Counted from the first letter of the stretch, positions 1 through 9,908 are shown. The stretch is 64,000 nt of DNA from JAIBJN01 sp963847985 (GCA_963847985.1 CAWKBS010000013.1:1-64000), one strand, 5' to 3'. Notes: generated by a model from the letters alone, not told the origin. Made by a program: numbers and translations.

Positions 1-962
<962 letters not shown>

Positions 963-1032
963 TTTGAACACCGTAATAAAGTCGCTATGGAGTTTTGAGG
1001 GTGTGCGAGGAATCGCGCACGAGCCTCACAAT

Positions 1033-1149
<117 letters not shown>

Positions 1150-1159
1150 TTTTTCTGAA

Positions 1160-1183
1160 GAGGGCCGCCGCAAGGCGGCCCTC
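1160..1183 (+). terminator. rRNA operon terminator hairpin
   Basis: A perfect 10-bp stem (gagggccgcc / ggcggccctc) with loop gcaa follows 5S rRNA. A short T run (1149-1154) lies before the stem and only a weak T stretch after it. It also lies just beyond the end of the opposing gene at 1190 and could serve both strands. Confidence 0.75.
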
Positions 1184-1189
1184 TCGTCG

Positions 1190-1699
1190 TTAACGGCTGC
1201 CTCGGCGAGCCGGCGCAACGGCGCACGGCCGGAACACCCGCTCCCGCCGCAGCGCCCGCGGATCCGCTCCCGGCCGGTCGCGGAACCACTCGAAGAGGAC
1301 GATGTGGCGGCTGAGCGCGCCGGCCTCGTCGGCGAACGGGAAGAACCACTGGCTCCAGTGCAGGACGCTGCGCGCGCCCTCGAGGGACGTGTTCCTCGTG
1401 GTGCGCCGCTGCCGTTGAACGGTGGTCCACTGCCCCGTGTCCTCCTGGACCTGCCGGGTGAAAGTGAGGCGAACGTAGCCGTCGGCGGGGCTCGCGCTCC
1501 AGCGCGTGTGGGCGCGAACGACGCTGGGATTCCGTCCGACGATGCCGCAGCCGGTGCGGTGCGTCTCCCACGCGAACGGCCCCTTGGTGCCCGACCACCC
1601 GGCGAGCGGGTCGGCGCCGGCGAGGTCCGCCCCCATGAGGGCAAGCGCAGCGCCCCAGACCCCGAAAGTGGCGAGGCAACGCCTCCGACGCCGAGTCAT
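1190..1699 (-). CDS. Putative secreted protein of unknown function
   Basis: A 169-residue protein. Residues 1-29 look like a signal peptide: an arginine-rich start (TRRRRR), a hydrophobic stretch with a small-residue core, and a likely cleavage site after AGA. The mature part is rich in Trp and Arg, has two Cys (one near residue 51, one near the C-terminus) and no domain I recognise. The ATG is preceded by a strong Shine-Dalgarno sequence, aaggagg, which is uncommon in this window. It is the last gene of a minus-strand series and ends against the rRNA terminator. Function unknown. Confidence 0.6.
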   Translation of the reverse strand: MTRRRRRCLATFGVWGAALALMGADLAGADPLAGWSGTKGPFAWETHRTGCGIVGRNPSVVRAHTRWSASPADGYVRLTFTRQVQEDTGQWTTVQRQRRTTRNTSLEGARSVLHWSQWFFPFADEAGALSRHIVLFEWFRDRPGADPRALRRERVFRPCAVAPARRGSR

Positions 1700-1793
1700 T
1701 CTCCTCCTTCATCCGCCCATCCGGGCGGTAGCCGCAGAGCGACGAACAGGCGGGACTCTACGGCGTCGACCGGTCGGCGTGCTCGGTCGGAAA

Positions 1794-2636
1794 TCAGGCC
1801 GCGCGCAGCCGATCGCGCCAGTCCGGGTCGAGCGCGCGAAGGCGGGCGACGCGCTCGCCGACCGGCGGGTGCGTCGAGAACATCGCGGCGAGCCCGACGG
1901 GCTCGAACGGGTTCACGATGTAGAGCGGCTCCGTGACGGGGCTCGCCTGGAAGCGAACGAGCTCCTCGGCCTGCTCGATCCGGACGAGCGCATCGGCGAG
2001 GGGATGCGGCGACCCGAGGATCTCCGCCGCGCGCGCGTCTGCGGCCGGCTCACGCTTCGGCGAGAGGAAGACCTGCACGATGCTCGCCGCCACCGGCCCC
2101 AGGACGAAGAGGAGCGCGCGCTCGAGAAAGCCGCCGATGCGGCTCGCCTCGACCAGCCAACCGGCGAGCAGCACGACCGGGGTCTGCACGAGGGAGTCGC
2201 GATGCCGCGCGTGGGCGAGCTCGTGGGCGAGGACGCCCTCGAGCTCGGCGGGCGTGAGCATGGTGACGAGGCCCTGCGTGAGGGCGATGCCGGACGCACC
2301 CGCTCCCCGGCCGACCGAGAGCGCGCGCGGGTGGCCGTCCGCGATCAGATAGAGCTTCGGACGATCGACTCCGGCCTGGGCGGCGAGCCGCTCGGCCGTC
2401 GAGTGCAGGCCAGGTGACTCGGCGATCTGAAGCTCGCGGGCTCCCAGCGAGGCGAGGATGACGCGCGGCCCGTACCAGAAGATCGTGGCGGCCATGAGAA
2501 GTCCGACGACGAGGAACACGCTGCCCAGGCGCACCCCGCCGAGCCACCAGCCGAGCGCGAACAGCCCCCCGGCGATGACGCCGTAGAAGACGAGTGCCTT
2601 GAAGATGTTGCGAGCGGCGAGGAGACGGCTACGCAC
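1794..2636 (-). CDS. htpX: HtpX-like M48 family zinc metalloprotease
   Basis: A 280-residue membrane protease expected to degrade damaged membrane proteins with its active site facing the cytoplasm. Two N-terminal hydrophobic segments (about 12-60) are followed by the zinc motif HELAH near residue 138, two further hydrophobic stretches (about 150-190), and an EPAAD segment supplying the third ligand. The C-terminal THPPVGERVARL motif is typical of HtpX. Length fits the family. The start is GTG. It lies 18 bases downstream of the small gene at 2655-2924 and is probably co-transcribed. HtpX is usually stress-induced, but no operator is visible here. Confidence 0.9.
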   Translation of the reverse strand: MRSRLLAARNIFKALVFYGVIAGGLFALGWWLGGVRLGSVFLVVGLLMAATIFWYGPRVILASLGARELQIAESPGLHSTAERLAAQAGVDRPKLYLIADGHPRALSVGRGAGASGIALTQGLVTMLTPAELEGVLAHELAHARHRDSLVQTPVVLLAGWLVEASRIGGFLERALLFVLGPVAASIVQVFLSPKREPAADARAAEILGSPHPLADALVRIEQAEELVRFQASPVTEPLYIVNPFEPVGLAAMFSTHPPVGERVARLRALDPDWRDRLRAA

Positions 2637-2654
2637 GGCGGGCGCCGCCTCCGC

Positions 2655-2924
2655 CTACGGCTCGCCTTCGCTCTCGGCCAGGCCGCGCGGTGGCCAGTCC
2701 GGCTCGGGAGCGTCGCAACGGCTCGAGCAGTGGAGCGAGGCGATGTTCTGGAGAGGAACGAGGATGTGCCCGTTCAGCTCGAGGTGGGGGACGCCGGCAA
2801 CTGCGCAGTATGCGGTGAGCGTTCCCTCCTGGTACTCCCCGCCGAACAGCTCAACCTCGACCTGCTCGCCGGTGTACTTGCTCGTGTAGTCCTCCACGCT
2901 CTCAGCGTAGCGGTTTTCGCTCAA
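2655..2924 (-). CDS. Small hypothetical protein
   Basis: An 89-residue acidic protein with a TTG start. No signal peptide or membrane segment. The central part (VEVELFGGEYQEGTLTAYC) suggests a small beta-barrel-like fold, and there are three Cys, one at about 40 and a CSSRC pair near 66-70. I do not recognise a family. It sits between the phosphatase and htpX genes with short gaps, so it is probably in the same transcript. The TTG start is the only in-frame candidate that keeps the conserved-looking N-terminus. Confidence 0.5.
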   Translation of the reverse strand: MSENRYAESVEDYTSKYTGEQVEVELFGGEYQEGTLTAYCAVAGVPHLELNGHILVPLQNIASLHCSSRCDAPEPDWPPRGLAESEGEP

Positions 2925-2991
2925 CCATCCCGTTCGCCGAGGCCGTAGAAGTCGCTAAATGCGCCCCCGGTGTGGTCCCGGTGTGGTGACC

Positions 2992-3577
2992 TCAGTCGGC
3001 CGGGTGGATCCGTCCGTCCGTGACGATCACCCGGGACACCCCGGCGTTGGGCTCGACGCGGTGGAGCTTGCGGTACTCGTGGACGTCCATGCCCGCCGCG
3101 GCCGCCTGAATCGCGCGGATCGGCCCTCCGTGAGAGACGACGAGGATCTCCTCGCTCCGATGCGCCTCCGCGATCCGTCGGAGCGCCGCGAGCACGCGCG
3201 CGGACATCGCCGCGTAGCTCTCGCCGTCGCTCCCAGCCCTCGCCGCCGTCGAGCCAGCGCCGGAACGCAGCCGGGAAGCTCGCCTCGACCTCGGCACGGC
3301 TCAGCCCGGCCCAGGTGCCGACGTCGACCTCGCGCAGCTCCTCGACCGGAACGGGCTCGAGCCCCGTGCGGGCGCCGACGGCGATCGCCGTGTCGAGCGC
3401 GCGGCGGAGCGGGCTCGAGTAGATGGCGCTGAGCCCCGCGGTCGCGCTGAGCTCGTCGGCGAGGGCCTCGGCCTGGCGCCGCCCGAGGTCGGTCAGCGGC
3501 CTGTCGCTGTGCCCCTGGAAGCGGTTCGCCGCGTTCCAGTCGCTCTCGCCGTGGCGGGCGAGGTAGACCGTCGTCAC
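2992..3577 (-). CDS. Histidine phosphatase / phosphoglycerate mutase family protein (one frameshift)
   Basis: The N-terminal half begins TTVYLARHGESDWN, the RHG catalytic motif of the branch 1 histidine phosphatases, with SSPLRRALDTA and the acidic EELREVDVGTWAG stretch. The C-terminal half, with the second catalytic His in VVSHGGPIRA, is in another frame. One extra base near 3229 separates the two; without it the protein would be 194 residues, a normal length. The substrate cannot be inferred: family members include alpha-ribazole phosphatase, phosphoglycerate mutases and broad phosphatases. The GTG start overlaps the stop of the cupin gene (GTGA), so the two are translationally coupled. Confidence 0.8.
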
Positions 3578-3990
3578 TCGGGAAGCCGGCGGATGACGGC
3601 CTCCTCGCCGGCGCTGAAGGCCCGGCGCCGCTCCTCGTCGGCCGGGTCGACCATGTGCCCATCGCGGCCGATGTAGCCGCCCCTCCCGCCGACGACGAGG
3701 AGCACGAGCGTCTCGTCGCCCGCGTTCCAGACGCGACGCGGCGAGGTCGACTCCACGTGGCAGACGCCGCCGGGCCCGAGCTCGAACCGCTCGCTCTCGA
3801 CCTCGAACCCGGCCAGCCCGCGGTGGACGAAGTAGAGCTCGTCCTGCTCGTCGTGGAAGTGCTCGAACCAGCCGGTCTGCGGCGGCAGCACCATCGCGTT
3901 GACGCCGAACGCGGTGACGCCGAGCGCCTGGCGGACCTTGCGGAAGACGCCGGTTCCGAGCTCGTCGATCGAACCGTGGGCGTAGCCCAT
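3574..3990 (-). CDS. Cupin domain protein
   Basis: A 138-residue single-domain cupin. The first cupin motif is visible as HFHDEQDELYFVHRG (residues 44-58), and the second lies around PGGVCHVESTSPRRVWN. Cupins bind a metal through these His and Glu residues and range from isomerases to dioxygenases and sensors, so the reaction is not predictable. The ATG start is the one that leaves a normal-sized cupin. It is divergent from the SDR gene with only 19 bases between starts, so the promoters of the two must overlap. Confidence 0.8.
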   Translation of the reverse strand: MGYAHGSIDELGTGVFRKVRQALGVTAFGVNAMVLPPQTGWFEHFHDEQDELYFVHRGLAGFEVESERFELGPGGVCHVESTSPRRVWNAGDETLVLLVVGGRGGYIGRDGHMVDPADEERRRAFSAGEEAVIRRLPE

Positions 3991-3995
3991 GCCGT

Positions 3996-4001
3996 TATCG
4001 T
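3996..4001 (+). promoter_or_regulatory. -10 box for the SDR gene
   Basis: TATCGT ends 8 bases before the GTG start at 4010. This spacing puts transcription initiation at or next to the start codon, so the mRNA is probably leaderless. Confidence 0.5.
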
Positions 4002-4009
4002 AGGCGCCC

Positions 4010-4795
4010 GTGGAGCTCGGGCTCGAAGATCGCGTCTGCGTCGTCACCGGCTCGACCGCCGGCATCGGCCTCGAGACGGCGCGGCTGCTGGCCGCCGAGG
4101 GAGCGAAGGTCGTGGTGTCCGGCCGCGACCCCGGGCGGGTGGAGGCGGCGCGGGCCGAGGTCGGCGCCGCGCTCGGCGTCGCCGGCGACCTGGCGACGCC
4201 CGAGGCGCCGGTCGAGCTGATCGCCCGCGCGGAGGCCGAGCTCGGGCAGGTCGACTGCCTCGTCAACAACGTCGCCCTCGCCGTCCAGGTCGGGTTCGAC
4301 GAGCTGACCGACGTCGACTGGGAGTCGTTGTGGCAGCTGAACGTCATGAGCTACGTGCGCTCGATCCAGGCGGTGCTCCCCGGGATGCGCGGCCGCGGCT
4401 GGGGCCGCATCGTCAACCTCAGCTCGAGCGCCGGCAAACGGCCCTCCACGTCGATGCCGAACTACAGCGTCACCAAGGCGGCCGTGCTCTCGCTCTCGCG
4501 CCTCGTAGCCGACCTGTACGCGGCCGACGGGGTGCTCTGCAACGCGGTCACGCCGGGGCCGACCGCGTCGCCGGCATGGCTTGGGCCCGGGGGGCTCGCC
4601 GACCAGGCTGCGCAGCGCTCGGGCAAGAGCAGGGAGGAGGTCCTGGCCGGCGTCGCCAAGGGGCGCCCCCTCGGCCGGCTGGCCGAGCCCGAGGAGATCG
4701 CCGCCGTCATCGTCTTCCTGTGCTCGGACCGTGCCAGCTATGTGACGGGCTCCGCGTGGAGCGCCGACGGGGGCACGGTCCCCATCATCATCTAG
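4010..4795 (+). CDS. SDR family NAD(P)-dependent oxidoreductase
   Basis: A 261-residue classical short-chain dehydrogenase/reductase. The cofactor motif TGSTAGIG is at residues 14-21, NNVA near 88, the catalytic Ser in NLSSSAGK near 137, and YSVTK (catalytic Tyr and Lys) near 151. A C-terminal FLCSDRASYVTGSAWSADGG segment is typical of 3-ketoacyl reductase-like members. The substrate cannot be told from sequence; FabG-like and 3-oxoacyl or sugar dehydrogenase roles are possible. The GTG start places the Rossmann motif at the usual distance from the N-terminus. It is followed after 15 bases by dgt. Confidence 0.9.
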   Translation: MELGLEDRVCVVTGSTAGIGLETARLLAAEGAKVVVSGRDPGRVEAARAEVGAALGVAGDLATPEAPVELIARAEAELGQVDCLVNNVALAVQVGFDELTDVDWESLWQLNVMSYVRSIQAVLPGMRGRGWGRIVNLSSSAGKRPSTSMPNYSVTKAAVLSLSRLVADLYAADGVLCNAVTPGPTASPAWLGPGGLADQAAQRSGKSREEVLAGVAKGRPLGRLAEPEEIAAVIVFLCSDRASYVTGSAWSADGGTVPIII

Positions 4796-4798
4796 CGG

Positions 4799-4804
4799 TA
4801 GCGT
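4799..4804 (+). promoter_or_regulatory. -10 box for dgt-dnaG
   Basis: TAGCGT lies 6 bases before GTG at 4811. The intervening aggagg would be too close to act as a Shine-Dalgarno sequence, so a leaderless transcript is likelier. Confidence 0.45.
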
Positions 4805-4810
4805 AGGAGG

Positions 4811-5809
4811 GTGCCCGACGTCGCCGGACGGGTGGCGGACGCCTTCGAGGCCCGCGTCCGCGAGCAGGAGGAGAGCTGGCTCTCCCCGCTCGCCGTGCGG
4901 TCGTACGCGACGCGCGGCCGCGCGCATGCCGAGGAGGAGGAATGCCGCCTGCGGACGCCGTTCCAGCGCGACCGCGATCGCATCGTCCACTCGAAGGCCT
5001 TCCGGCGCCTCAAGCACAAGACGCAGGTCTTCATCGACCCGCAGGGAGACCACTACCGCACGCGGCTCACGCACACGCTCGAGACCGCGGGCATCTCCCG
5101 CACGGTCGCGCGGGCCCTGCAGCTCAACGAGGATCTCGCCGAGGCGATCGCGCTCGGCCACGACCTCGGCCACACGCCCTTCGGGCACACCGGCGAGCAG
5201 GCGCTCGATGCCGCGGTCGCCGAGCGCTTCGACCGCCGCTTTCGCCACAACGAGCAGTCCCTGCGCGTGGTCGAAGTGCTCGAGCGCGACGGCCGCGGCC
5301 TCAACCTGACCGTCGAGACGCGGGACGGGATCCTCCACCACACGGGCTCCGGGGAGCCGGCGACGCTCGAGGGCAAGATCGTCCGCCTCGTCGACCGGGT
5401 CGCGTACATCAACCACGACATCGACGACGCCGTGCGCGCCGGCGTTCTCCGCCCGGACGACCTGCCGCAGGAGGAGATCGCGTTCCTCGGCGCCCGCGGC
5501 TCGCGCCGCATCGACACGCTCGTCCACGACCTCGTCGAGGCTTCGGCCGAGGCGGGCGACATCGTGCAGAGCGAGGAGGTCGGTCGCGCCATGCTCGCCC
5601 TGCGCGACTTCATGTTCGCGCGCGTGTACCTCGGCCCGGCCGAGGAGGCGCAGCGCGAGCTCGCCGTGGGCACCGTACGGCGCATCTTCGACCGGCTGGT
5701 CGAGCATCCCGAGGAACTTCCGCCAGACCGCCCCGGCGATCTTCCCGAGCGGGTCACCGACTACGTGGCCGGCATGACCGACCGCTTCGCGCTCGCTTGG
5801 CGGTCATAA
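4811..5809 (+). CDS. dgt: Deoxyguanosinetriphosphate triphosphohydrolase-like protein
   Basis: A 332-residue HD-domain dNTPase that cleaves dNTPs to the deoxynucleoside and triphosphate. The HD metal-site residues are seen in RLTHTLE (His), GHDLGHTPFGH (His-Asp) and YINHDIDDA (Asp). The N-terminal RTPFQRDRDRIVHSKAFRRLKHKTQVF block is diagnostic of the Dgt-like subfamily (named here only in part: FRRLKHKTQVF). Size matches the short actinobacterial form. The gene overlaps dnaG by 13 bases, a pairing common in Actinobacteria that links dNTP control with replication priming. Confidence 0.9.
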   Translation: MPDVAGRVADAFEARVREQEESWLSPLAVRSYATRGRAHAEEEECRLRTPFQRDRDRIVHSKAFRRLKHKTQVFIDPQGDHYRTRLTHTLETAGISRTVARALQLNEDLAEAIALGHDLGHTPFGHTGEQALDAAVAERFDRRFRHNEQSLRVVEVLERDGRGLNLTVETRDGILHHTGSGEPATLEGKIVRLVDRVAYINHDIDDAVRAGVLRPDDLPQEEIAFLGARGSRRIDTLVHDLVEASAEAGDIVQSEEVGRAMLALRDFMFARVYLGPAEEAQRELAVGTVRRIFDRLVEHPEELPPDRPGDLPERVTDYVAGMTDRFALAWRS

Positions 5810-7453
5810 AGCAGTCTTCGGTCGACGAGGTGAAGGCGGCCGCCGACATGGTCGAGATCGTCGGCGCGCGCACCCTGCTCCGGCGTACCGGCGCGCAGTG
5901 GAGCGGCCGCTGCCCGTTCCACGAGGAGAAGACGCCGAGCTTCTCGGTCGACCCGGTCGGGAAGCTCTACCACTGCTTCGGCTGCGGCAAGGGCGGCGAC
6001 CTGATCACGTTCGTCCAGGAGACGGAGGGCCTCGACTTCGTCCAGGCGATCGAGTGGCTGGCCGACCGCTACCGCATCACGCTCGAGTACGAGGAGACAT
6101 CACCGCAGGACGAGGCCCGCCGTACCCGCCGCGAGCGGCTGCTGGCGCTCCTCGAGCAGGCGGCGCGCTTCTACGAGCGCTACCTCTGGGAGGCGGACGC
6201 CGGCGAGTCGGTACGGGCCTACCTGGCCGAGCGCGGCCTGCAGGAGGAGGTCTGCCGCGAGTTCCGGCTCGGCCTCTCGCCCGGCGGCGTCGTGCTGGCG
6301 CAGAAGGCGCGGGCCAAGGGCTACGTCGCAGGACGAGCTGGTCGCCGCCGGCCTCGTGAACCGCCGAGGGAACGACTACTTCGCCGGCCGCCTTGTCTTC
6401 CCGCTCGCCGACGCCCGCGGCCGTGTCCTCGGCTTCGGCGCGCGCCGCCTCCGCGACGACGACCCCATTCCCGCGAAGTACGTGAACTCGCCCGAGGGAG
6501 AGGTCTTCCGCAAGGGCTCGATCGTCTACGGTCTCGACCGCGCCCGATCGGCGGTGGCCAAGGAGGAGCGCGCGCTCGTCGTCGAGGGCTACACGGACGT
6601 GCTCGCCCTCCACCAGGCCGGGCTCGTCTCCGTCGTCGCCTCGATGGGAACGGCGCTCACCGAGCCGCAGCTCAAGGAGCTTCGCCGCCTCGCGCGGCAC
6701 CTGTACCTGTGCTTCGACGCCGACGCGGCCGGCGAGGCGGCGACGCTTCGCGGGATGGAGCTGGCGGTGAAGGCCGGATTCGAGGTGCGCGTCGTTCCGC
6801 TCCCCGCCGGGCTCGACCCGGCCGACGCGGCCGAGGGCTTCGAGGAGCGGCTGGCCGGCTCCGTCGGCTACCTGCGCCACCGGGTCGACACCGAGCTCGC
6901 CGCGCACCCGAAGCAGGAGGCGTTCGAGCACGTCCAGACGCTGATCGAGGGCGCACCCCCGGGGCCCGAGCGGGACGAAGTCGCCCGGTACGCCTCGGAC
7001 CGGCTCGGTGTGCAGATCCGGCTCGCGGCGGGCAGCTCCACGGTCGTGCGCCAGGTCTCCCCGAGGGTTCTCGACGCGGGCACGCGCCTGGAGCGGCGGT
7101 TGCTGGCGGCGTGCACGACCTCGCCCGACCTCGTCGAGCGCTACCTCAAGCCGCTGGACGACCGGCACTTCGACAGCGACCTCCACCGCCGGCTCCGGGC
7201 CCACCTCGTCGAGGGGGGAGAGGCCGACGGGGACCTCGTCGCCGCGGTCGCCGAGCTGCGGGCCACCGCCGCCGCCGACCAGCTCGAGGAGGAAGCCGCC
7301 CGCGAGCTCTTCTTCCGCCTCGAGGAGCGGCTCGTCCAGCGCGAGCTCGACGAGGTGGTCAAGGGCGGCGACACGAATCGCGTGATCGAGCTACAGCAGC
7401 TCCTGCGGCGGATCCGCGAGGCGATCGAAGAGGGCGCGACGGAGCTTCGCTAG
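5797..7453 (+). CDS. dnaG: DNA primase DnaG (one frameshift)
   Basis: DnaG makes RNA primers at the replication fork. Present are the CHC2 zinc finger (CPFHEEKTPSF then YHCFGCGKGGD), the Toprim core (VVEGYTDVLALHQAG; acidic FDADAAGEAA) and a C-terminal helicase-binding region rich in Glu and Leu. One extra base near 6328 shifts the frame: upstream reads to AKGYV, downstream resumes QDELVAAGLVNRRGNDYF. Both halves are intact and the gene is essential, so this is most likely a sequence error. Corrected length is about 551 residues, slightly short for DnaG. The TTG start at 5797 gives the usual IKQSSVDEVKAAADMVEIV N-terminus and overlaps dgt. Confidence 0.92.
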
Positions 7454-7471
7454 ACTTTTCCGGCCGAGCGA

Positions 7472-7544
7472 TCCCCGGTAGCTCAATTGGCAGAGCATCC
7501 GGCTGTTAACCGGAGGGTTGTTGGTTCGAGTCCAACCCGGGGAG
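7472..7544 (+). tRNA. tRNA-Asn (anticodon GTT)
   Basis: A 73-nt cloverleaf. The acceptor stem pairs tccccgg with ccgggga, discriminator g at 7544. The anticodon arm is tccgg-ctgttaa-ccgga with anticodon GTT, and the T arm contains ggttcgagtcc. The CCA end is not encoded. It lies 18 bases after dnaG. Confidence 0.96.
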
Positions 7545-7551
7545 TGAACGA

Positions 7552-7573
7552 AAGCCCACGACTGCGCGGGTTT
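7552..7573 (+). terminator. Possible terminator after tRNA-Asn
   Basis: An imperfect hairpin pairs aagccc with gggttt around an inner CG/CG helix and a 4-base loop, 7 bases after the tRNA. The 3' arm ends in ttt. Weak but well placed. Confidence 0.35.
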
Positions 7574-7639
7574 CCGCCTCTTCGTCCCGCCTCCTGCCGC
7601 TTGCTAGGCTGGCGGGTCATGCTCCCGCGTGCTTCGCCG

Positions 7640-8310
7640 GTCGCTCCCCGTTCCAGCCCGCCGAAATGCGCACCCTCGTCGGCGGCCATCCAGGTCGACC
7701 GAGTTCGACAACCCGAGCGGCGCGCCGGTCTACCTCTATCTTCACCGGGAGGACGTACGAGTCGAGTCCGTCGACTTCGGCTGCGAGTTGTTGGCCGAGT
7801 CGTCGAGGCAACTCATGCCAGCAGAAAGCCGCGGCCTGCACGCTACCTCGGCCTCGACCTGCACAGGAGGAATGATCGAGTGGTGCACCGAGAACCTCGC
7901 GCCGCCAGTGCGAAGGGTTTCCGGTGTCGAGCATCACGACATCGCACAGCGCCGGCCTCAACGCCTGACGGTCGCGCGGACGTCCTCCCGCTTCCCCTCG
8001 ACGACAGCGAGATCACTCTGTTCAACGCGTTCAGCGTGTTCACTCACACAGTGCAGGACCAGGCCGAGTACTACCTGCGCGAGGCCGTCCGCGTTCTTCG
8101 CCCGACCGGCGCCCTGCACGCCACGTGGTTCCTCTTCGACAAGACGGCGTTTCCGATGATGCAGGACTTCCAGAACGCCCTCGTACATCAACGAGATCGA
8201 CCCGTCCAACGCAGGTCATCTTCGACCGTGACTGGCTGCTTCGCACCGCGAGAGATGCGGGTCTCGTGCTCACGGGGGCAAAGCCTCGAGACATGCGCGG
8301 CTTTCAGTGC
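7640..8310 (+). pseudogene. Decayed SAM-dependent methyltransferase gene
   Basis: Pieces of one class I methyltransferase occur in order but in three frames. VDFGC (motif I) is near 7780, ARYLGLDLH near 7840, GMIEWCTENLAP near 7875, DVLPLPLDDSEITLFNAFSVFTH near 7980-8045 (split here: LPLPLDDSEITLFNAFS), the YYLREAVRVLRPTGALHATW block near 8070-8130, and VIFDRDWLLRTARDAGLVL near 8205-8265. At least four frameshifts are needed to rejoin them, far more than in neighbouring housekeeping genes, so this looks like true decay. Start and end are uncertain. Confidence 0.65.
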
Positions 8311-8682
8311 GGTACTCGTCATGCGGCCGATTGCCGCCGGACAGCCGGAAATCCAGCTTCCGGAAGAAACCGCGCCGCCGGGCGTCTCCGCACCGCGGGC
8401 TCATGCCCGGCCGACGCGCACACCATCGAGTGCCTCGACCAGTGGCCTCGACCACCGACGGCGAGCCGCTTGCACGTTGCGCTGTCTCCGAACCGCCGCC
8501 GGGGAACAGCAGAACTCAGAGGAGTGAAGCGGGGCGGTCAACCCCGGAAGGGTGAGACAGTCAACTCCCACGGAGGGGGGCCGTGCAGGCGCCGAGAGCC
8601 GAAACTCCAGGCATACGGAAAACTCCAGCGGGGCCCCGATGCGGCGGGGGCACTCCGGGAAGAGTTCTCCACCCAAAGGGAG
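8311..8682. other. Gap without recognisable gene
   Basis: Between the methyltransferase remnant and the hairpin at 8683 I find no convincing coding sequence, RNA or repeat. Open frames exist on both strands but have the low-complexity Arg/Pro composition of accidental frames in GC-rich DNA. Confidence 0.4.
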
Positions 8683-8710
8683 CGGGGCCTGCGGCGGCCC
8701 CGTTTTCGTT
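8683..8710 (+). terminator. Rho-independent terminator
   Basis: A 7-bp stem (cggggcc / ggccccg) with a 6-base loop is followed by ttttcgttt. Orientation fits the plus strand, ending transcription from the methyltransferase remnant. It lies 18 bases beyond the end of the convergent yjbQ-like gene. Confidence 0.75.
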
Positions 8711-8727
8711 TAAGGAGCCGGTCGCGC

Positions 8728-9180
8728 CTACTCGCCGACGACCTGGACCATCCAGCGCCGGTCGCGAGAGCGGTCGAGCTCGATGAAGAGGACGCGCTGC
8801 CACGTGCCGAGGCAGAGCTCGCCGTCGCGCACGGGAATCGACTCGCCGGCGGGCCCCAGCAGCATGGCCATGCAGTGCGAGTGGCCGTTCCCGAACTCCA
8901 TGTCCTCGGGGCAGATGTTCTCGGTCCGCCGGTCCCAGTCGTCGTGCGCGTAGTACTTCTCGCTCGGGACGAGCCGGCGGAGCAGCCGGGTGAAGTCCTC
9001 GAGAAAGCCCGCCTCGAACTCGTTCACGCGCACCATGCAGGTCGTGTGCGGCGAGTAGACGCACGCGATCCCGTCCATGACGCCGCTCTCGAGCACGAAC
9101 TGGCGCACCTCGTCCGTGATGTCCCGGACCTCGAGGCCGCCCGCGGTCCGCACGCTGCGCTCCGCCTGGAAGACCTTCAT
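8728..9180 (-). CDS. YjbQ / UPF0047 family protein
   Basis: A 150-residue single-domain protein of the UPF0047 (YjbQ) family; some members have thiamine-phosphate synthase activity in vitro, but the cellular role is unsettled. Conserved features are YSPHTTC, the HDDWDRRTENICPEDMEFGNG block (part: TENICPEDMEFGNGHSH) with clustered His, LLGPAGESIPV, and a C-terminal GTWQRVLFIELDRSRDR. The ATG at 9180 gives a normal length and is preceded by gaggtgg; an upstream TTG at 9252 in the same frame would add 24 atypical residues. Confidence 0.85.
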   Translation of the reverse strand: MKVFQAERSVRTAGGLEVRDITDEVRQFVLESGVMDGIACVYSPHTTCMVRVNEFEAGFLEDFTRLLRRLVPSEKYYAHDDWDRRTENICPEDMEFGNGHSHCMAMLLGPAGESIPVRDGELCLGTWQRVLFIELDRSRDRRWMVQVVGE

Positions 9181-9316
9181 TGGCCGGCCCACCTCGCCGG
9201 ACTCGACGACGGCACCCTGAGGCTCCGGGACATGCGAGCCTATTCTTACCAATACCGGCCGACGAGCCGCAGAGCAGAACCGCCCGCGAGCCGCGGCGAT
9301 AAGCTCGGTGGGCTGA

Positions 9317-9390
9317 GGGCCCGTAGCTCAGTTGGTCAGAGCAGCGGACTCATAATCCGTTGGTCCCTGGTTCGAGTCCAGGCGGGCCCA
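9317..9390 (+). tRNA. tRNA-Met or tRNA-Ile2 (anticodon CAT)
   Basis: A 74-nt cloverleaf. Acceptor stem gggcccg pairs with cgggccc, discriminator a at 9390. The anticodon loop ctcataa gives CAT. The T arm is cctgg-ttcgagt-ccagg. The first acceptor pair is a standard G-C, so it is not initiator tRNA; elongator Met is likelier than lysidine-modified Ile2, but this cannot be decided by eye. Its 3' end is copied downstream at 12882 and 14039. Confidence 0.93.
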
Positions 9391-9392
9391 TT
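9378..9392 (+). repeat. att-like repeat, copy 1 (inside tRNA 3' end)
   Basis: The 15-mer ccaggcgggcccatt covers the 3' side of the T stem, the acceptor 3' strand, the discriminator and two bases beyond. It recurs exactly at 12882-12896 and with one mismatch at 14039-14053, all in the same orientation. tRNA 3' ends are favoured integration sites of mobile elements. Confidence 0.55.
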
Positions 9393-9656
9393 ACGTACCG
9401 CATTGTTGAGCGGAATCCGCATGGTTGCGAGAGACAGGAGTGCCAGATGCGCGGAAAGGCCGCCGAGTGCGTACCCCGCGTAGCGTCCCTCAGGGATGCC
9501 GGCGTCCTCGGCCGGGGAACTCCAACGGCTGCCCCTCGACAGCGGGATGCATGCCGAGACAGGCGCGCTGCCGTCCAGTTTTCCTGTGCAACGAGGAAGG
9601 GAAGCAGTGATGTCCGCCCGTCATGAGTGAAAGCGGACAAGACAAGGAGGCAGGAA

Positions 9657-9869
9657 ATGCGCGCAGGCGGCAAGCCAGCTACGTCGACCGTCAGGCGGCA
9701 CGTACCCGAGCGGCGCGAGCCAGAGCGGGAAGCACCTGTGGCGTCGGTCGTAGCCCTCGAGACTGCGCTAAGAAGTGTGAAGGGCAAGACAGAAGCGGGT
9801 CGACTGACGCGTACGGATCATCGAATGCAGCGGTATCGATCGGAAACCGGAAAGAGCGCACGAACGTAG
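9657..9869 (+). CDS. Possible small basic protein
   Basis: A 70-residue frame starting ATG with a strong Shine-Dalgarno sequence (aaggagg, 6 bases upstream). The product is very basic (many Arg and Lys, such as VRRHVPERREPERE) with no known domain. The ribosome-binding site is the main support; amino-acid composition resembles accidental frames. It could be a remnant rather than a working gene. Confidence 0.3.
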   Translation: MRAGGKPATSTVRRHVPERREPEREAPVASVVALETALRSVKGKTEAGRLTRTDHRMQRYRSETGKSART

Positions 9870-9908
9870 TGGGCCGAGGCCAGCTGCGCGAGAGTCACTC
9901 TCGAGGTC

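Noticed and set aside
3995..5707. 570-residue open frame on the minus strand
   Set aside because: It is the antisense of the SDR and dgt genes, both clearly coding; composition is Arg/Asp-rich as expected of a GC-rich shadow frame.
8540..8660. Riboswitch-like GC-rich segment
   Set aside because: No match to a known aptamer core and no downstream gene in the right orientation.
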